Shown: in pieces, positions 25,776 to 33,978 of the stretch
Numbering within the stretch: the first letter of the stretch is position 1
Layout: the number at the start of each line of letters is the position of its first letter
From: DASPWW01 sp963841715
GTDB taxonomy: Bacteria; Actinomycetota; Thermoleophilia; Solirubrobacterales; 70-9
NCBI GenBank assembly: GCA_963841715.1
Contig: CAWJDP010000004.1
Coordinates: 62,001 to 126,000 of the forward strand
Length of the DNA: 64,000 nt
Direction: 5' to 3'
The notes under the pieces: generated by a model
Database searches by the model: none
Told to the model about the DNA's origin: nothing
What the model saw: only the letters and a program-made list of their open reading frames with translations
Program-made: the position numbers and the translations under genes

Positions 25776-25781
25776 ATACTA
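25776..25781 (-). promoter_or_regulatory. Candidate -10 element for sodA
   Basis: TAGTAT on the minus strand, in an otherwise GC-rich leader, would place transcription start about 30 bases before sodA ATG. No good -35 hexamer is seen at the standard distance, so this is tentative. Confidence 0.3.
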
Positions 25782-25890
25782 AGCAACGGCGCGCTTCGCG
25801 AATCCCCGCGGTCTCGCGCGCACGGGACTGAGGTTCCCTTGAAGATGCGCTGCCAAGATCACAACCCGGTGGACGAACCCTCCCTGCGAG

Positions 25891-26343
25891 ATGCCCGCTG
25901 AGCGGACGCTGCGCATCCTGTCCGCCGTGCTCGCGATCGTCGGCGTCGGCGTCGCCACGTACATCGCGATCGCCGACTCGGGCGGCGGGGCACCTGTCTG
26001 CCTCGCGGGCGGCAGCGGCTGCGAAACCGTCGCCTCGAGCCACTACTCGCACCTCGCCGGCGTCAACGTCGCCCTGTTCGGGATCACGGGCTACGTGCTC
26101 CTGCTCGCCGCGGCGGCCGTCCCGGGCGATCCGGGCCGCTTCGGGGGCCTGCTGCTCGCGTTCGTCGGCTTCGGGTTCAGCGCCTATCTCACCTACCTGG
26201 AGCTGTTCGTGATCGACGCGGTCTGTCAGTGGTGCGTTGCGAGCGCGGTGCTGATGACGGCGCAGCTGGGGATCAACGGGGTGCGCGGTATCGGATACCT
26301 TGGAGCGGAGCTCGGCGCCGAGGCAAGCGGCGCCGGACACTAG
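25891..26343 (+). CDS. Vitamin K epoxide reductase family membrane protein
   Basis: 150 residues, four hydrophobic segments. The VKOR cysteines are present: C37 and C44 (VCLAGGSGC) in the first loop and C112-x-x-C115 (CQWC) at the quinone-side active site. In actinobacteria VKOR reoxidises DsbA-type proteins, passing electrons to menaquinone. It lies 15 bases before the thioredoxin-fold gene, an expected pair. Confidence 0.92.
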   Translation: MPAERTLRILSAVLAIVGVGVATYIAIADSGGGAPVCLAGGSGCETVASSHYSHLAGVNVALFGITGYVLLLAAAAVPGDPGRFGGLLLAFVGFGFSAYLTYLELFVIDAVCQWCVASAVLMTAQLGINGVRGIGYLGAELGAEASGAGH

Positions 26344-26358
26344 GAGGAACGACACGAG

Positions 26359-27123
26359 ATGGCCTCACGCAAGGAGCAGAAGGAGCGCCTGCGAGCCGAG
26401 CGGCTCGAGCGCGAGCAAGCCGACCGAAGCAAGGAGCGGCGCCGGCGCCTCGTCCAGTACGGCAGCGGGGCCGGGTTCCTCGCCGTGTGCGTCGTCGTCG
26501 TGCTCGTGATCGTGAGCCAGAGTGGCGGCGGCTCGGGGGGCGACACGAGCGTCGAGGACACAGCGCTGGTCTCGAACCAGCTCAAGGGCATCCCCCAGCA
26601 CGGCACCGTGCTCGGGGATCCGGGCGCGAAGGTCCAGGTGATCGAGTTCGGCGACCTCCAGTGCCCGGTCTGCCAGGCGTTCTCATTCCAGGTCGCGCCG
26701 GGACTGATCTCGGGCCCGGTCAAGGACGGCTCCGCCGACTACGAGTTCAGAAACTTCACGATCATCGGCCCGCAGTCGCCGACCGCGGCAGAGGCGGCGC
26801 TCGCGGCGGCGGAGCAGGGCAGGTACTGGAACTTCGTCGAGCTCTTCTACCGCAACCAGGGCGAGGAGAACTCGGGCTACGTGACCGACTCGTTCCTCGA
26901 GTCGATCGCGAAGGGCGCCGGCGTTCCCGACATCGCGAAGTGGAACATCGACCGCAAGAGCCCGAAGCTCGCGGCCGAGGTCAAGAAGACGACTCGCGAG
27001 GCGCAGGCGCTCGGGTTCAGCGGCACGCCGTCGATCCTCGTCGAGGGGCCGGGAGGGCACAAGCCGCTCCCGAATGTGCCGACCCTGAGCCAGCTCGAGT
27101 CGACGATCAAGTCGGTCGAGTAA
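26359..27123 (+). CDS. DsbA-like disulfide oxidoreductase, membrane-anchored
   Basis: 254 residues. Highly charged cytoplasmic N-terminus (~1-33), one membrane helix (~38-54), then an extracytoplasmic thioredoxin/DsbA fold with active site C102-P-V-C105 in EFGDLQCPVCQAF and the cis-proline loop FSGTPSILV. It should introduce disulfides into exported proteins and be recycled by the adjacent VKOR. Substrates may include the secreted copper proteins and sulfatases nearby (inference). Confidence 0.92.
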   Translation: MASRKEQKERLRAERLEREQADRSKERRRRLVQYGSGAGFLAVCVVVVLVIVSQSGGGSGGDTSVEDTALVSNQLKGIPQHGTVLGDPGAKVQVIEFGDLQCPVCQAFSFQVAPGLISGPVKDGSADYEFRNFTIIGPQSPTAAEAALAAAEQGRYWNFVELFYRNQGEENSGYVTDSFLESIAKGAGVPDIAKWNIDRKSPKLAAEVKKTTREAQALGFSGTPSILVEGPGGHKPLPNVPTLSQLESTIKSVE

Positions 27124-27138
27124 CCGCTGCCACTGGGC

Positions 27139-27879
27139 TCAGCGCCGGATCCGGAACCGCAGCTTCGTCTTGCGGCTCTCGTTGTTGACGTCGTCGGTCG
27201 CCGTCAGCTTCGCGACGTAGCGTCCCGGGCGCGGCTTGAAGTGCTTGCTCGCGCCGCCGAAGTCGACGTCGTTGTACCCGACGTGGGCGTCCTTCCACTT
27301 CCGGTAGCCGGCGAACTCACCCCTTCCGTGCTTCGGGTCGCGATAGATCTCGGCGTCGAGGTCGGCGCGCTTGTCGAGCGCGAGGTGAAGCGTCGTCCCG
27401 CGCCGACGGAAGCGCTTACTCGCGAGGCGGACCTCGCGGAGAGTCGGTCGCGTGAGGTCGATGTTGTTCTTCGGGATCGGGTCGGGCTCGCTCGTCGGAT
27501 CGCCTGGGCTCGACGCGACCGTGACCGTGCCGCGCACGAACGGGTGCAGCTTGCAGTGGAACGCGTACACGCCGGGCTTGTTGAACGTGACCTGGAAGCT
27601 GTCGCCGACGTTGTGCCGCGGCGTCTCGCTGAGCGGATCGGAGTCGACCCCTAGCGGGTTGGGGTTGTTCCCGGTCACCGAGTGGATCGTGTCGGGGCCG
27701 GTCCAATACCAGGTCACGTGCTCGCCGAGGTTGACGTGGACGTCCTCGGTCGACCACCGGTAGTTGGCGATCGCGACGCGGCGGTTCGCGGCATGCGCCA
27801 CCGTGGCCGCCGCCGCCAGCAGGGCCAGGCCCGTGAGCGCCGCGAGCGCGAGCCTGGTCAGCCCGAGACCACGTACCAA
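27139..27879 (-). CDS. Secreted cupredoxin with C-terminal beta domain
   Basis: 246 residues from a TTG start. Signal peptide ~1-30 (ALAALTGLALLAAAATVAHA). Plastocyanin-like domain (~31-125) with type 1 copper ligands His66 (DTIHSV), Cys109 and His112 (YAFHCKLHPF); the usual axial Met is not found. A second ~105-residue basic domain (LREVRLASKRFRRRGTTLHL ... RPGRYVAKLTATDDVNNES) resembles Ig/Fn3-like surface domains frequent in this lineage. TTG is chosen because it overlaps the oxidase gene by 22 bases and directly precedes the signal peptide; CTG at 27861 is an alternative. Last gene of the copper operon. Confidence 0.82.
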   Translation of the reverse strand: MVRGLGLTRLALAALTGLALLAAAATVAHAANRRVAIANYRWSTEDVHVNLGEHVTWYWTGPDTIHSVTGNNPNPLGVDSDPLSETPRHNVGDSFQVTFNKPGVYAFHCKLHPFVRGTVTVASSPGDPTSEPDPIPKNNIDLTRPTLREVRLASKRFRRRGTTLHLALDKRADLDAEIYRDPKHGRGEFAGYRKWKDAHVGYNDVDFGGASKHFKPRPGRYVAKLTATDDVNNESRKTKLRFRIRR

Positions 27880-28898
27880 CCGTTCATCCCCATATGCAGG
27901 TGGCTGAACACGTGGCAGTGGTAGAACCAGCGGCCGGGATTGTCCTCGGTGAACTCGGCCGTGATCGCGTCCGCCGGGCCGAGCGTGACGTTGTCGATGA
28001 TCGCGCCGCCGTCGGGATCGGTCCAGCGGTGCCCGTGGATGTGGAAGGTGTGGAAGTCGTTGTCGAGCGCGAAGACATGGAACGCGACCTTGTCGCCTAC
28101 GTTCGACTCGAGCGTCGGCGTGTTTCCCGCGTACGCGTGCCCGTTGATGCACGAGTACGCCTTCTTGAACCCGGTCGCGAGCGGCTCGAACGAGTGCAGG
28201 ACGAGAAAGAACTCCTTGTCGGGGCGCGGCGCACCCGCGGGGCGGATGATCATCGTCCCGAAGAGGCCCTTGAACACGCCCACCGGGTCGATCGGGCCGT
28301 GGTCGTGGTACAGCCAGGTGCCCTCCGTGCCCTCGTGCGCCTCCCACACGTACTGGAACGTCTGATTCGTTTGCACGAAGCCCCCGGGGTCGGTGTACTT
28401 GCCCTTGTAGGCGCCGTCCATCTCCTCGGGGTAGAAGATCCCGTGCGGGTGGACCGTCACCGGCGACGGGAGCGTGTTCTGGAAGTTGATCACCACCTGC
28501 TGGCCGACCTCGGCTTCGATCAGCGGGCCGGGGATCGTCGCCGGCCCGAGCGGCGAGCCGAAGTTCTCGGAGTAGGCGCGGTAGGCGTACGCGTCGAACC
28601 ACTTCCGTCCCCCGCCGACCTTCTCGTCCATCATCTGGTCGCGGCCGGTCGGGACGGTCTGCCACGGCGCCTTCTCGGCGCGAATCCAGTACTCGACTCG
28701 GTTGCCGGAGGAGGCGAGCGTCGTCTGGGCGGCGTACGCGGTGCCGTTGCGCTCCGCCGCCGCCACCTTCGGCGGCACCTTGAGCTGCTTTGACAGCTTC
28801 GCCGGGTCGGCGGGCTGGTCGCGGAGCAGCCGGTGGCCGGCGAGGGTGCACACGAACAGGCCCCCCGCCGAGAGGAAGTCCCGGCGATCGACGTCCAT
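27858..28898 (-). CDS. Two-domain multicopper oxidase
   Basis: 346 residues. Tat-type start D-R-R-D-F-L-S. All four copper-binding segments are present: H150-P-H-G, YHDHG (H198, H200), HTFHIHGH (~282-289) and HCHVFSHLHMGM (~325-336), giving the trinuclear cluster and a type 1 site. Length and layout fit small two-domain oxidases/nitrite-reductase relatives of bacteria. It would oxidise a phenolic, metal or protein substrate, reducing O2 to water. Flanked by two cupredoxins which may be electron donors. Confidence 0.9.
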   Translation of the reverse strand: MDVDRRDFLSAGGLFVCTLAGHRLLRDQPADPAKLSKQLKVPPKVAAAERNGTAYAAQTTLASSGNRVEYWIRAEKAPWQTVPTGRDQMMDEKVGGGRKWFDAYAYRAYSENFGSPLGPATIPGPLIEAEVGQQVVINFQNTLPSPVTVHPHGIFYPEEMDGAYKGKYTDPGGFVQTNQTFQYVWEAHEGTEGTWLYHDHGPIDPVGVFKGLFGTMIIRPAGAPRPDKEFFLVLHSFEPLATGFKKAYSCINGHAYAGNTPTLESNVGDKVAFHVFALDNDFHTFHIHGHRWTDPDGGAIIDNVTLGPADAITAEFTEDNPGRWFYHCHVFSHLHMGMNGWYVVSG

Positions 28899-28940
28899 CC
28901 TCAGTCCTCCGTGGTCAGCCGGCGCGACTCGCCGCGGCGG

Positions 28941-29336
28941 CTACTTCTTCACCGTGACCGTCATCTGCATCACGGTCGGGTGGATCGTGCAGATGAAGCC
29001 GTACGTCCCGGGCTTCTTGAACTTGCGGTTGAACTTGATCCCGTAGGTCCCCGTGGCGGACTTGAAGTCGCCCTTCTTGACGCCCTTGGGATGGGTGTTG
29101 GTCAGCCGCACGTTGTGCGAGTCGATGTTCTGCTTCGACCACTTCCACTTCACCTTCGTCCCCTTCTTGATCGAGACGTCGACGGGCGCGTAGTAGTCGT
29201 CGGCGACGTTGACCTTCTTCTCCTTCTTGTGCTTGGCCAGCGGGGTGGCTCCCCCGCTGGCCGGGATCGCGCTCGCCGCCAGCACCAGGGCGGGCGTGAG
29301 CGCGACGAGGGCGATTCTCTTTGCGCGTCGGATCAC
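28941..29336 (-). CDS. Secreted single-domain cupredoxin
   Basis: 131 residues. Signal peptide (RIALVALTPALVLAASAIPASG), Lys-rich linker, then a plastocyanin/azurin-like domain with His74 (DSHNV), Cys116 and His119 (FICTIHP) and Met123 or Met125 as axial ligand. GTG start at 29336 overlaps the beta-helix gene stop by 4 bases (GTGA), so it is translationally coupled. Carries electrons in the exported space; probable partner of the multicopper oxidase. Confidence 0.88.
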   Translation of the reverse strand: MIRRAKRIALVALTPALVLAASAIPASGGATPLAKHKKEKKVNVADDYYAPVDVSIKKGTKVKWKWSKQNIDSHNVRLTNTHPKGVKKGDFKSATGTYGIKFNRKFKKPGTYGFICTIHPTVMQMTVTVKK

Positions 29337-30688
29337 GGGCAGGTCGGGCCCGGCGTGACGTTCAGCGGCTCGTACTTCTTGAACGCCGGATGGTCGTGGA
29401 CCTTCCAGCTGCACTGCTGGTTCTCAGGCGGGCTTGTGGCCACATACCCCGCTAGGTCACCGAACTGCTGGCCGATGTTGCCGGTGCTCCCGTTGGTCGC
29501 ACCCGGGTTCGGCGCCGGCGGGGCCGGACAGGTCGGGTAGAGGTCGGAGTCGGACACCGCCGGACCCGAGGTCTGGTTGTCGAGCGTCGAGCTCGTGTTG
29601 CCCGAGATGCAGTTGCCGCTCCCCGACCCGTCGAAGAAGTAGTCGCTTCCGTTCGGGTCGCCGCCGTTGCGGCCGTTCTGGTTGTCGACGAACTGGTTGT
29701 TCCTGCTGATCGCGTTGTCGCCCACGTTACCGAGCGGATCGGAGAACGCGGCCGAGCCCCACTTCCAGTTCCCGAAGATGTTGTTGTCCTTGATCGTCCA
29801 GCCGGTCCCGCCGAAGATCGCGACGCCGACCCCGGTCGGGTAGTTGAGCGTCAGGCCCATGAACTGGCCGAGCCCGTTGGACACCGTCTTCACCGGCGAG
29901 TTCGGCAGGAAGTAGTTGAAGTTGTTCCAGAAGATGTTGTTGTCCGTGATCGTTCCGTCGCTCGTCGGCTCGTACTTCTCCGAGTCGAGCGTGTTCGGGA
30001 CCACGCCGACGCCGTTGTTGTAGAAGTTCGAGTCCGTGATGTCGACGTACTTCGAGTTCGTCCCGGAGTACCCGAGGACGTTCTCGTGGCCGTCGAGGTG
30101 GTCGAGCGAGGTGTGGACCGGGTTGTCCTGCGGCGGCGTCTCGCCGACGTAGAACGCGGAGTCGCCGTGGCCGAGGCCGGTGCTGTCGGTCATCCGGCCG
30201 CCGATGCAGCTCTTCGCGAACAGTCCGTAGGAGCGGTTGAACTTCGCGACGAGGTCCTTCATCAGATAGCCGTTGCAGTCGTGGATGAAGAACCCGTTGG
30301 CGACGAAGTTCTGCCCCGTCATGTTCTTGATCTTGAGGTTGTTGACGTTCTCGCCCTCGATCGCGTTCTGGGCGAGCCCGTTCTGGTTGTGGGCGTTCTT
30401 GCCGTCGAGGACGACCTTGCTCGGCTTCTTGCCGGTGCCCATGATCGTCAGCCCGTCATGCCTGTGACCGTCGACGATCGCGCCCTGGGAGTACTTGCCG
30501 GGCTTGATCTTGATCTTCGCCTTCTTCTTCGACTTGTTGACCGCCTTCTGGATCTTGCTGTACTTGCAGCCGTGCTTACAGACCTTGTAGGTCTTGTGCT
30601 TCTTCTTCGCGTCGGCGGTACCGGTCAGAACGCAGAACGGAACCGCGATCGCGACGATGGCGACGAAGACTCCAGCGACACGCCTCAT
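29333..30688 (-). CDS. Secreted right-handed parallel beta-helix protein
   Basis: 451 residues. Signal peptide 1-27, Lys-rich segment with two Cys (CKHGCKYSKIQKAVNKSKKK), and the start-of-helix block IQKAVN...IKIKPGKY typical of NosD/pectate-lyase-like beta-helix proteins. Then many Asn-rich turns with G-x-x-I-x-x-N-x-F periodicity (DGTITDNNIFWNN, GWTIKDNNIFGNW, NAISRNNQFVDNQ). C-terminal region is Asn/Gly/Pro-rich with Cys. No polysaccharide-lyase catalytic triad is obvious. SD AAGGAG precedes ATG. First gene of the copper operon. Confidence 0.85.
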   Translation of the reverse strand: MRRVAGVFVAIVAIAVPFCVLTGTADAKKKHKTYKVCKHGCKYSKIQKAVNKSKKKAKIKIKPGKYSQGAIVDGHRHDGLTIMGTGKKPSKVVLDGKNAHNQNGLAQNAIEGENVNNLKIKNMTGQNFVANGFFIHDCNGYLMKDLVAKFNRSYGLFAKSCIGGRMTDSTGLGHGDSAFYVGETPPQDNPVHTSLDHLDGHENVLGYSGTNSKYVDITDSNFYNNGVGVVPNTLDSEKYEPTSDGTITDNNIFWNNFNYFLPNSPVKTVSNGLGQFMGLTLNYPTGVGVAIFGGTGWTIKDNNIFGNWKWGSAAFSDPLGNVGDNAISRNNQFVDNQNGRNGGDPNGSDYFFDGSGSGNCISGNTSSTLDNQTSGPAVSDSDLYPTCPAPPAPNPGATNGSTGNIGQQFGDLAGYVATSPPENQQCSWKVHDHPAFKKYEPLNVTPGPTCP

Positions 30689-30804
30689 GCACTCACTCCT
30701 TAGCCCGGGCTAGGGCGCGAAACCATGTGCGGCGAAAGCGCTGCACGCCTTCCCCTGCCCACATGGATTAGCTGCCCCGCACACTCCACACTCTCAGGCC
30801 GCGG

Positions 30805-30810
30805 AATATA
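30805..30810 (-). promoter_or_regulatory. Candidate -10 element of the copper operon
   Basis: TATATT on the minus strand is conspicuous in GC-rich DNA, about 120 bases before the beta-helix start. No consensus -35 lies at the right distance. A 12-bp palindrome TAGCCCGGGCTA (30701-30712) overlaps the region just upstream of the SD and could be an operator. Both tentative. Confidence 0.3.
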
Positions 30811-30920
30811 GCGCGACATCCGGAGTCTGTGTCGCACCGCGGTCCTCGCGCGTGCTCGGGCTGCTGGTTCGCGAATCGACGGACCCGCTATCAATCCGGC
30901 AGGTTCAGAAAGGAGCCCCG

Positions 30921-31340
30921 ATGTCAAATCTGCCCGCCCCCAGCGAGGGGATCTTGCTCACGCACTTCATCGTCGCCGAGGACATCGAGCGCTCGGCTGC
31001 CTTCTACTCCGACGTGCTCGGGGGAGAGATCGTGTTCGAGCCCGTGCCGACGATCGTCAAGCTCGCGAACGGCTGGGTGATCATCAACACCGGCGGCGGA
31101 CCGACCGACGACAAGCCCGACGTCGTGCTCGAGACGCCTAAGGACCCGCACAGGACCTCGGCGTTCCTGAACATCCGCGTCGCCGACATCGCGGCCGTCT
31201 ATGGGCAGTGGAGCGCGCGCGGCGGCGAGTTCCTGACCGAGCCGAAGCAGCACGCGACCGAGATCCGCTGCTACCTGCGCGATCCCGACGGGCATCTGAT
31301 CGAGGTCGGCCAGACGACGGTGATGACAGCCGGCGACTGA
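30921..31340 (+). CDS. VOC-family (glyoxalase/dioxygenase superfamily) protein
   Basis: 139 residues, one vicinal-oxygen-chelate domain made of two beta-alpha-beta-beta-beta units: THFIVAEDIERSAAFYSDVLGGEIV in the first and EIRCYLRDPDGHLIEVGQTT in the second, the latter holding a Glu metal ligand. First-half metal His is in THF. SD AAAGGAG precedes the ATG. It ends 2 bases before the cNMP/CBS gene, so it is probably read with it; substrate unknown. Confidence 0.85.
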   Translation: MSNLPAPSEGILLTHFIVAEDIERSAAFYSDVLGGEIVFEPVPTIVKLANGWVIINTGGGPTDDKPDVVLETPKDPHRTSAFLNIRVADIAAVYGQWSARGGEFLTEPKQHATEIRCYLRDPDGHLIEVGQTTVMTAGD

Positions 31341-31342
31341 CC

Positions 31343-33145
31343 GTGGAGGACGTAGCCGAGTTCCTCGGGAGGCACCCGCCGTTCTGCGACCTCGAGCCGG
31401 CGGAGTTGGAGGCGCTCTCGAACAGGGTCGAGGTCGAGTACTTCCCCGCGGGCACGACGATCTTCCGCCGGCGCGAGGAGCCGCTGCCGCACGTGCGGAT
31501 CATTCGCGCGGGCACCGTCGAGCTCCTCGACGCCGGGCGGGTGCTCGACGTGCTGGGCGAGGCCGAGCTGTTCGGCCACCCCTCGATGCTCTCGGGTCTG
31601 CCGACCGGATTCGAGGCCCGCGCCGGCGAGGACCTGCTGTGCTACCGGCTGCCCGCCGAGGCCGTCGTCGCGCTGGCCGCCCGGCCCGAGGGTTCAGCGT
31701 GGCTGACCGACGTTGACCCGACGCACAGGCCCGTGAAGACCCTGATTCGCGAGCGCCCGGTCGTCTGCGAGCCCACCGCCACCGTGCGTGACGCCGCGAC
31801 GGCGATGACCGCCGCCGGAGCCAGCTCGGCGCTGATCCGGCTCGGCGGGGGGCGGTTCGGGATCCTCACCGACCGCGACCTGCGCGCGCGGGTCGTCGCC
31901 GACGGTGCCGCGATCGACGCACCGGTGACCGCGGTGATGAGCGAGCCCACGTACAGCGCCCACCCCGACAGCGTCGGAACCGAGGTGATGCTGGAGATGC
32001 TCGACCGCGGATACCAGCACGTGCCCGTGATTACGGTTGAGGGAGAGGCGGCAGGAGTGCTTACCGATGTCGACCTGCTCACGGTCGAGACGCGGACTCC
32101 TTTCTGGCTGCGGCGCGCGATCGACCGCGCGACCGGCACCGAGGACCTCGAGCGGATTGCCGAGCAGCTGAACGCGACCGTGATCACGCTCCAGGACGCA
32201 GAGACGGCGCCGACACAGACCAGCGCGATCATCTCGATCGTCGCCGACGCGCTGACCCGGCGGCTGATCGAGCTCACGATCGACGAGCTCGGTGAGCCGC
32301 CCTGCGCGTTGGCGTGGCTCGCGCTCGGCAGCCTCGGACGGCGGGAGATGGTGCCCTCCTCGGACCTCGACACGGCGATCGCCTGGGACGGCGACGACGA
32401 GGACCCCGAGCTGCAGCGTTACGTCAAGGCGCTAGCGGGCCGCGTCGCCGACGGGCTTGGCGCGCTCGGCTTCGTTGCCGACGCGCACGGCGCTTCCGCG
32501 GCCCAGGCCCTGTTCGAGCGCTCGGCCGACGCGTGGCGCGCGACGATCCGCGAGTGCCTCGAGCGCCCGGGCGAGGAGAAGGCCCTGATCCTGATCTCGC
32601 TGGTCTACGACGGGCGGACGTCGTACCGGTACGGCAACCCGCAGGACATCCTCGATGAGTTCCGCCGCGCGCGGGGCCGCCGGGGACTCCTCCGCCTGCT
32701 GATGCGGCTCGCCCTCGTCCACCGTCCCCCGACCGGGTTCATGCGCTTCCGAGACCCGCCGCGCGACGTGGTCGTCGAGCACTCGGGCGAGCATCGGGGG
32801 CGGTTTGACATCAAGGAAGGCGGGATGCTCCCGATCGCCTCAATCGCACGTTACGCGGGTCTCGCCGCCGGCGCCGTCACCGAGCCGACGCGAGCGCGCC
32901 TGCGAGCGGCTGCCGAGGCCGGCACGCTGAAGGCCGATGAGGCGCGGGCACTCGAGGAGGCCTACGACCTGTTCTGGGGCCTTCGCCTCGAGCACCAGGT
33001 CGAGCAGATGCGCCGAGGGAGCGAGCCCGACAACTTCATCGACCCGATGGCGCTCAACCCGCTGACGAGGAGCTACCTGCGGGAAGCGTTTCACTCCGTC
33101 CGTGGGGTGCAGCACGCGCTCGGCGGCGAGCTGACCTTCGGTTGA
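31343..33145 (+). CDS. cNMP-binding/CBS/DUF294 nucleotidyltransferase-like signalling protein
   Basis: 600 residues, GTG start. Domain order: cyclic-nucleotide-binding-like jelly roll (~15-120), a CBS pair (~125-250, with FGILTDRDL and AGVLTDVDL), a DUF294-type nucleotidyltransferase-like domain (~320-450, GSLGRREMVPSSDLDTAI is the GS...D-x-D strand) and a helical C-terminal DUF294_C domain. Related proteins are encoded next to acetate or solute transporters and DnaQ-like exonucleases; here a DnaQ-like gene follows after 3 bases and an APC permease after that. A sensory/uridylylation-type role in uptake control is plausible but unproven. Confidence 0.86.
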   Translation: MEDVAEFLGRHPPFCDLEPAELEALSNRVEVEYFPAGTTIFRRREEPLPHVRIIRAGTVELLDAGRVLDVLGEAELFGHPSMLSGLPTGFEARAGEDLLCYRLPAEAVVALAARPEGSAWLTDVDPTHRPVKTLIRERPVVCEPTATVRDAATAMTAAGASSALIRLGGGRFGILTDRDLRARVVADGAAIDAPVTAVMSEPTYSAHPDSVGTEVMLEMLDRGYQHVPVITVEGEAAGVLTDVDLLTVETRTPFWLRRAIDRATGTEDLERIAEQLNATVITLQDAETAPTQTSAIISIVADALTRRLIELTIDELGEPPCALAWLALGSLGRREMVPSSDLDTAIAWDGDDEDPELQRYVKALAGRVADGLGALGFVADAHGASAAQALFERSADAWRATIRECLERPGEEKALILISLVYDGRTSYRYGNPQDILDEFRRARGRRGLLRLLMRLALVHRPPTGFMRFRDPPRDVVVEHSGEHRGRFDIKEGGMLPIASIARYAGLAAGAVTEPTRARLRAAAEAGTLKADEARALEEAYDLFWGLRLEHQVEQMRRGSEPDNFIDPMALNPLTRSYLREAFHSVRGVQHALGGELTFG

Positions 33146-33148
33146 GCG

Positions 33149-33814
33149 ATGGCGCCGCCGCTCTTCCCCGGCTCGCGCCGCGTCGACTCGGCGCGCGCAC
33201 TCGAGTACAGGCGCGCCGCGCGTCCCGATCCGGAGGCGCCGTGGCGCGATGTTCGCTTCGCGGTCGTCGACCTCGAGACCACGGGGTTGAACCCGCGCCG
33301 CAACGAGATCATCTCGTTCGCATCGGTTCCGATCGAAGACGGCCTCATCGTCGTCGCCAAGAGCCGCACGGCGACGGTGAAGCCGCGCCGGATGCCGGGC
33401 GTGGACACGATCCGCATCCACGGGCTGCGGCCCCACGATCTTGCGGATTCCCCCGCGATCTCGGACGTGCTCGACGTCATCCTCGCGTCGCTGACCGGCC
33501 ACGTGCTGGTCGCCCACGGCGCCTGGGTCGAGCGCGAGTTCCTGAACCGCGCCTTGAGGATCGCGCGGCTGCGCGTGCGCGAGCCCGTGATCGACACGTC
33601 CGTGCTCGCGCAGCGTGTGCTCACCGGGAAGGCCGATGACCGCGGCGTCCAACTCAACGACGCCGTCAGGGAGCTCAACCTCCCCTCCCACCGTCCGCAC
33701 CGCGCCGACGGCGACGCGCTGACCACAGCGCAGCTGTTTCTGGCCCTGATCGCGCGTCTCGACGAGGACGAGCCGCAGACCGTGGGCAGCCTCGCGAGCC
33801 TCTCTCACGCCTGA
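33149..33814 (+). CDS. DnaQ-like 3'-5' exonuclease
   Basis: 221 residues. DEDDh fold: VVDLETTGLNP (Exo I, D and E), second Asp region VLVAHGAWVEREFLNRAL (Exo II; normally HNAxFD, here HGAWVE so Asp is replaced), and HRPHRADGDALTTAQLF (Exo III, H and D). The N-terminal ~35 residues are an extra basic segment. The missing Exo II Asp suggests altered activity. It probably works with the CBS-DUF294 protein in regulation rather than in replication. Confidence 0.82.
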   Translation: MAPPLFPGSRRVDSARALEYRRAARPDPEAPWRDVRFAVVDLETTGLNPRRNEIISFASVPIEDGLIVVAKSRTATVKPRRMPGVDTIRIHGLRPHDLADSPAISDVLDVILASLTGHVLVAHGAWVEREFLNRALRIARLRVREPVIDTSVLAQRVLTGKADDRGVQLNDAVRELNLPSHRPHRADGDALTTAQLFLALIARLDEDEPQTVGSLASLSHA

Positions 33815-33882
33815 GCGCCACACCGTTGGGACAACCGAGCGCGTTGCGCTGCATCGATCCGTACAACGTCGCGAAAATCGAC

Positions 33883-33912
33883 TTGACGTTTGTGCTTTTC
33901 GGGGCATAGGCT
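33883..33912 (+). promoter_or_regulatory. Sigma70-type promoter of the APC permease gene
   Basis: TTGACG (33883-33888), 18-base spacer, TAGGCT (33907-33912): close to the actinobacterial HrdB/SigA consensus TTGAC-N18-TAGgnT. Transcription would begin ~33919, giving a ~60-base leader before the ATG at 33979. Confidence 0.55.
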
Positions 33913-33978
33913 GCCGGGCACCAGGCCGGATCGCGGCGACCAGGATGCGGACCGGCCGTTATGAGGGGGAGTGACGAG

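Noticed and set aside
25135..26355. 406-codon frame reading into sodA from upstream
   Set aside because: The region above 25737 runs antisense to the VKOR gene; the ATG at 25737 has a clear SD.
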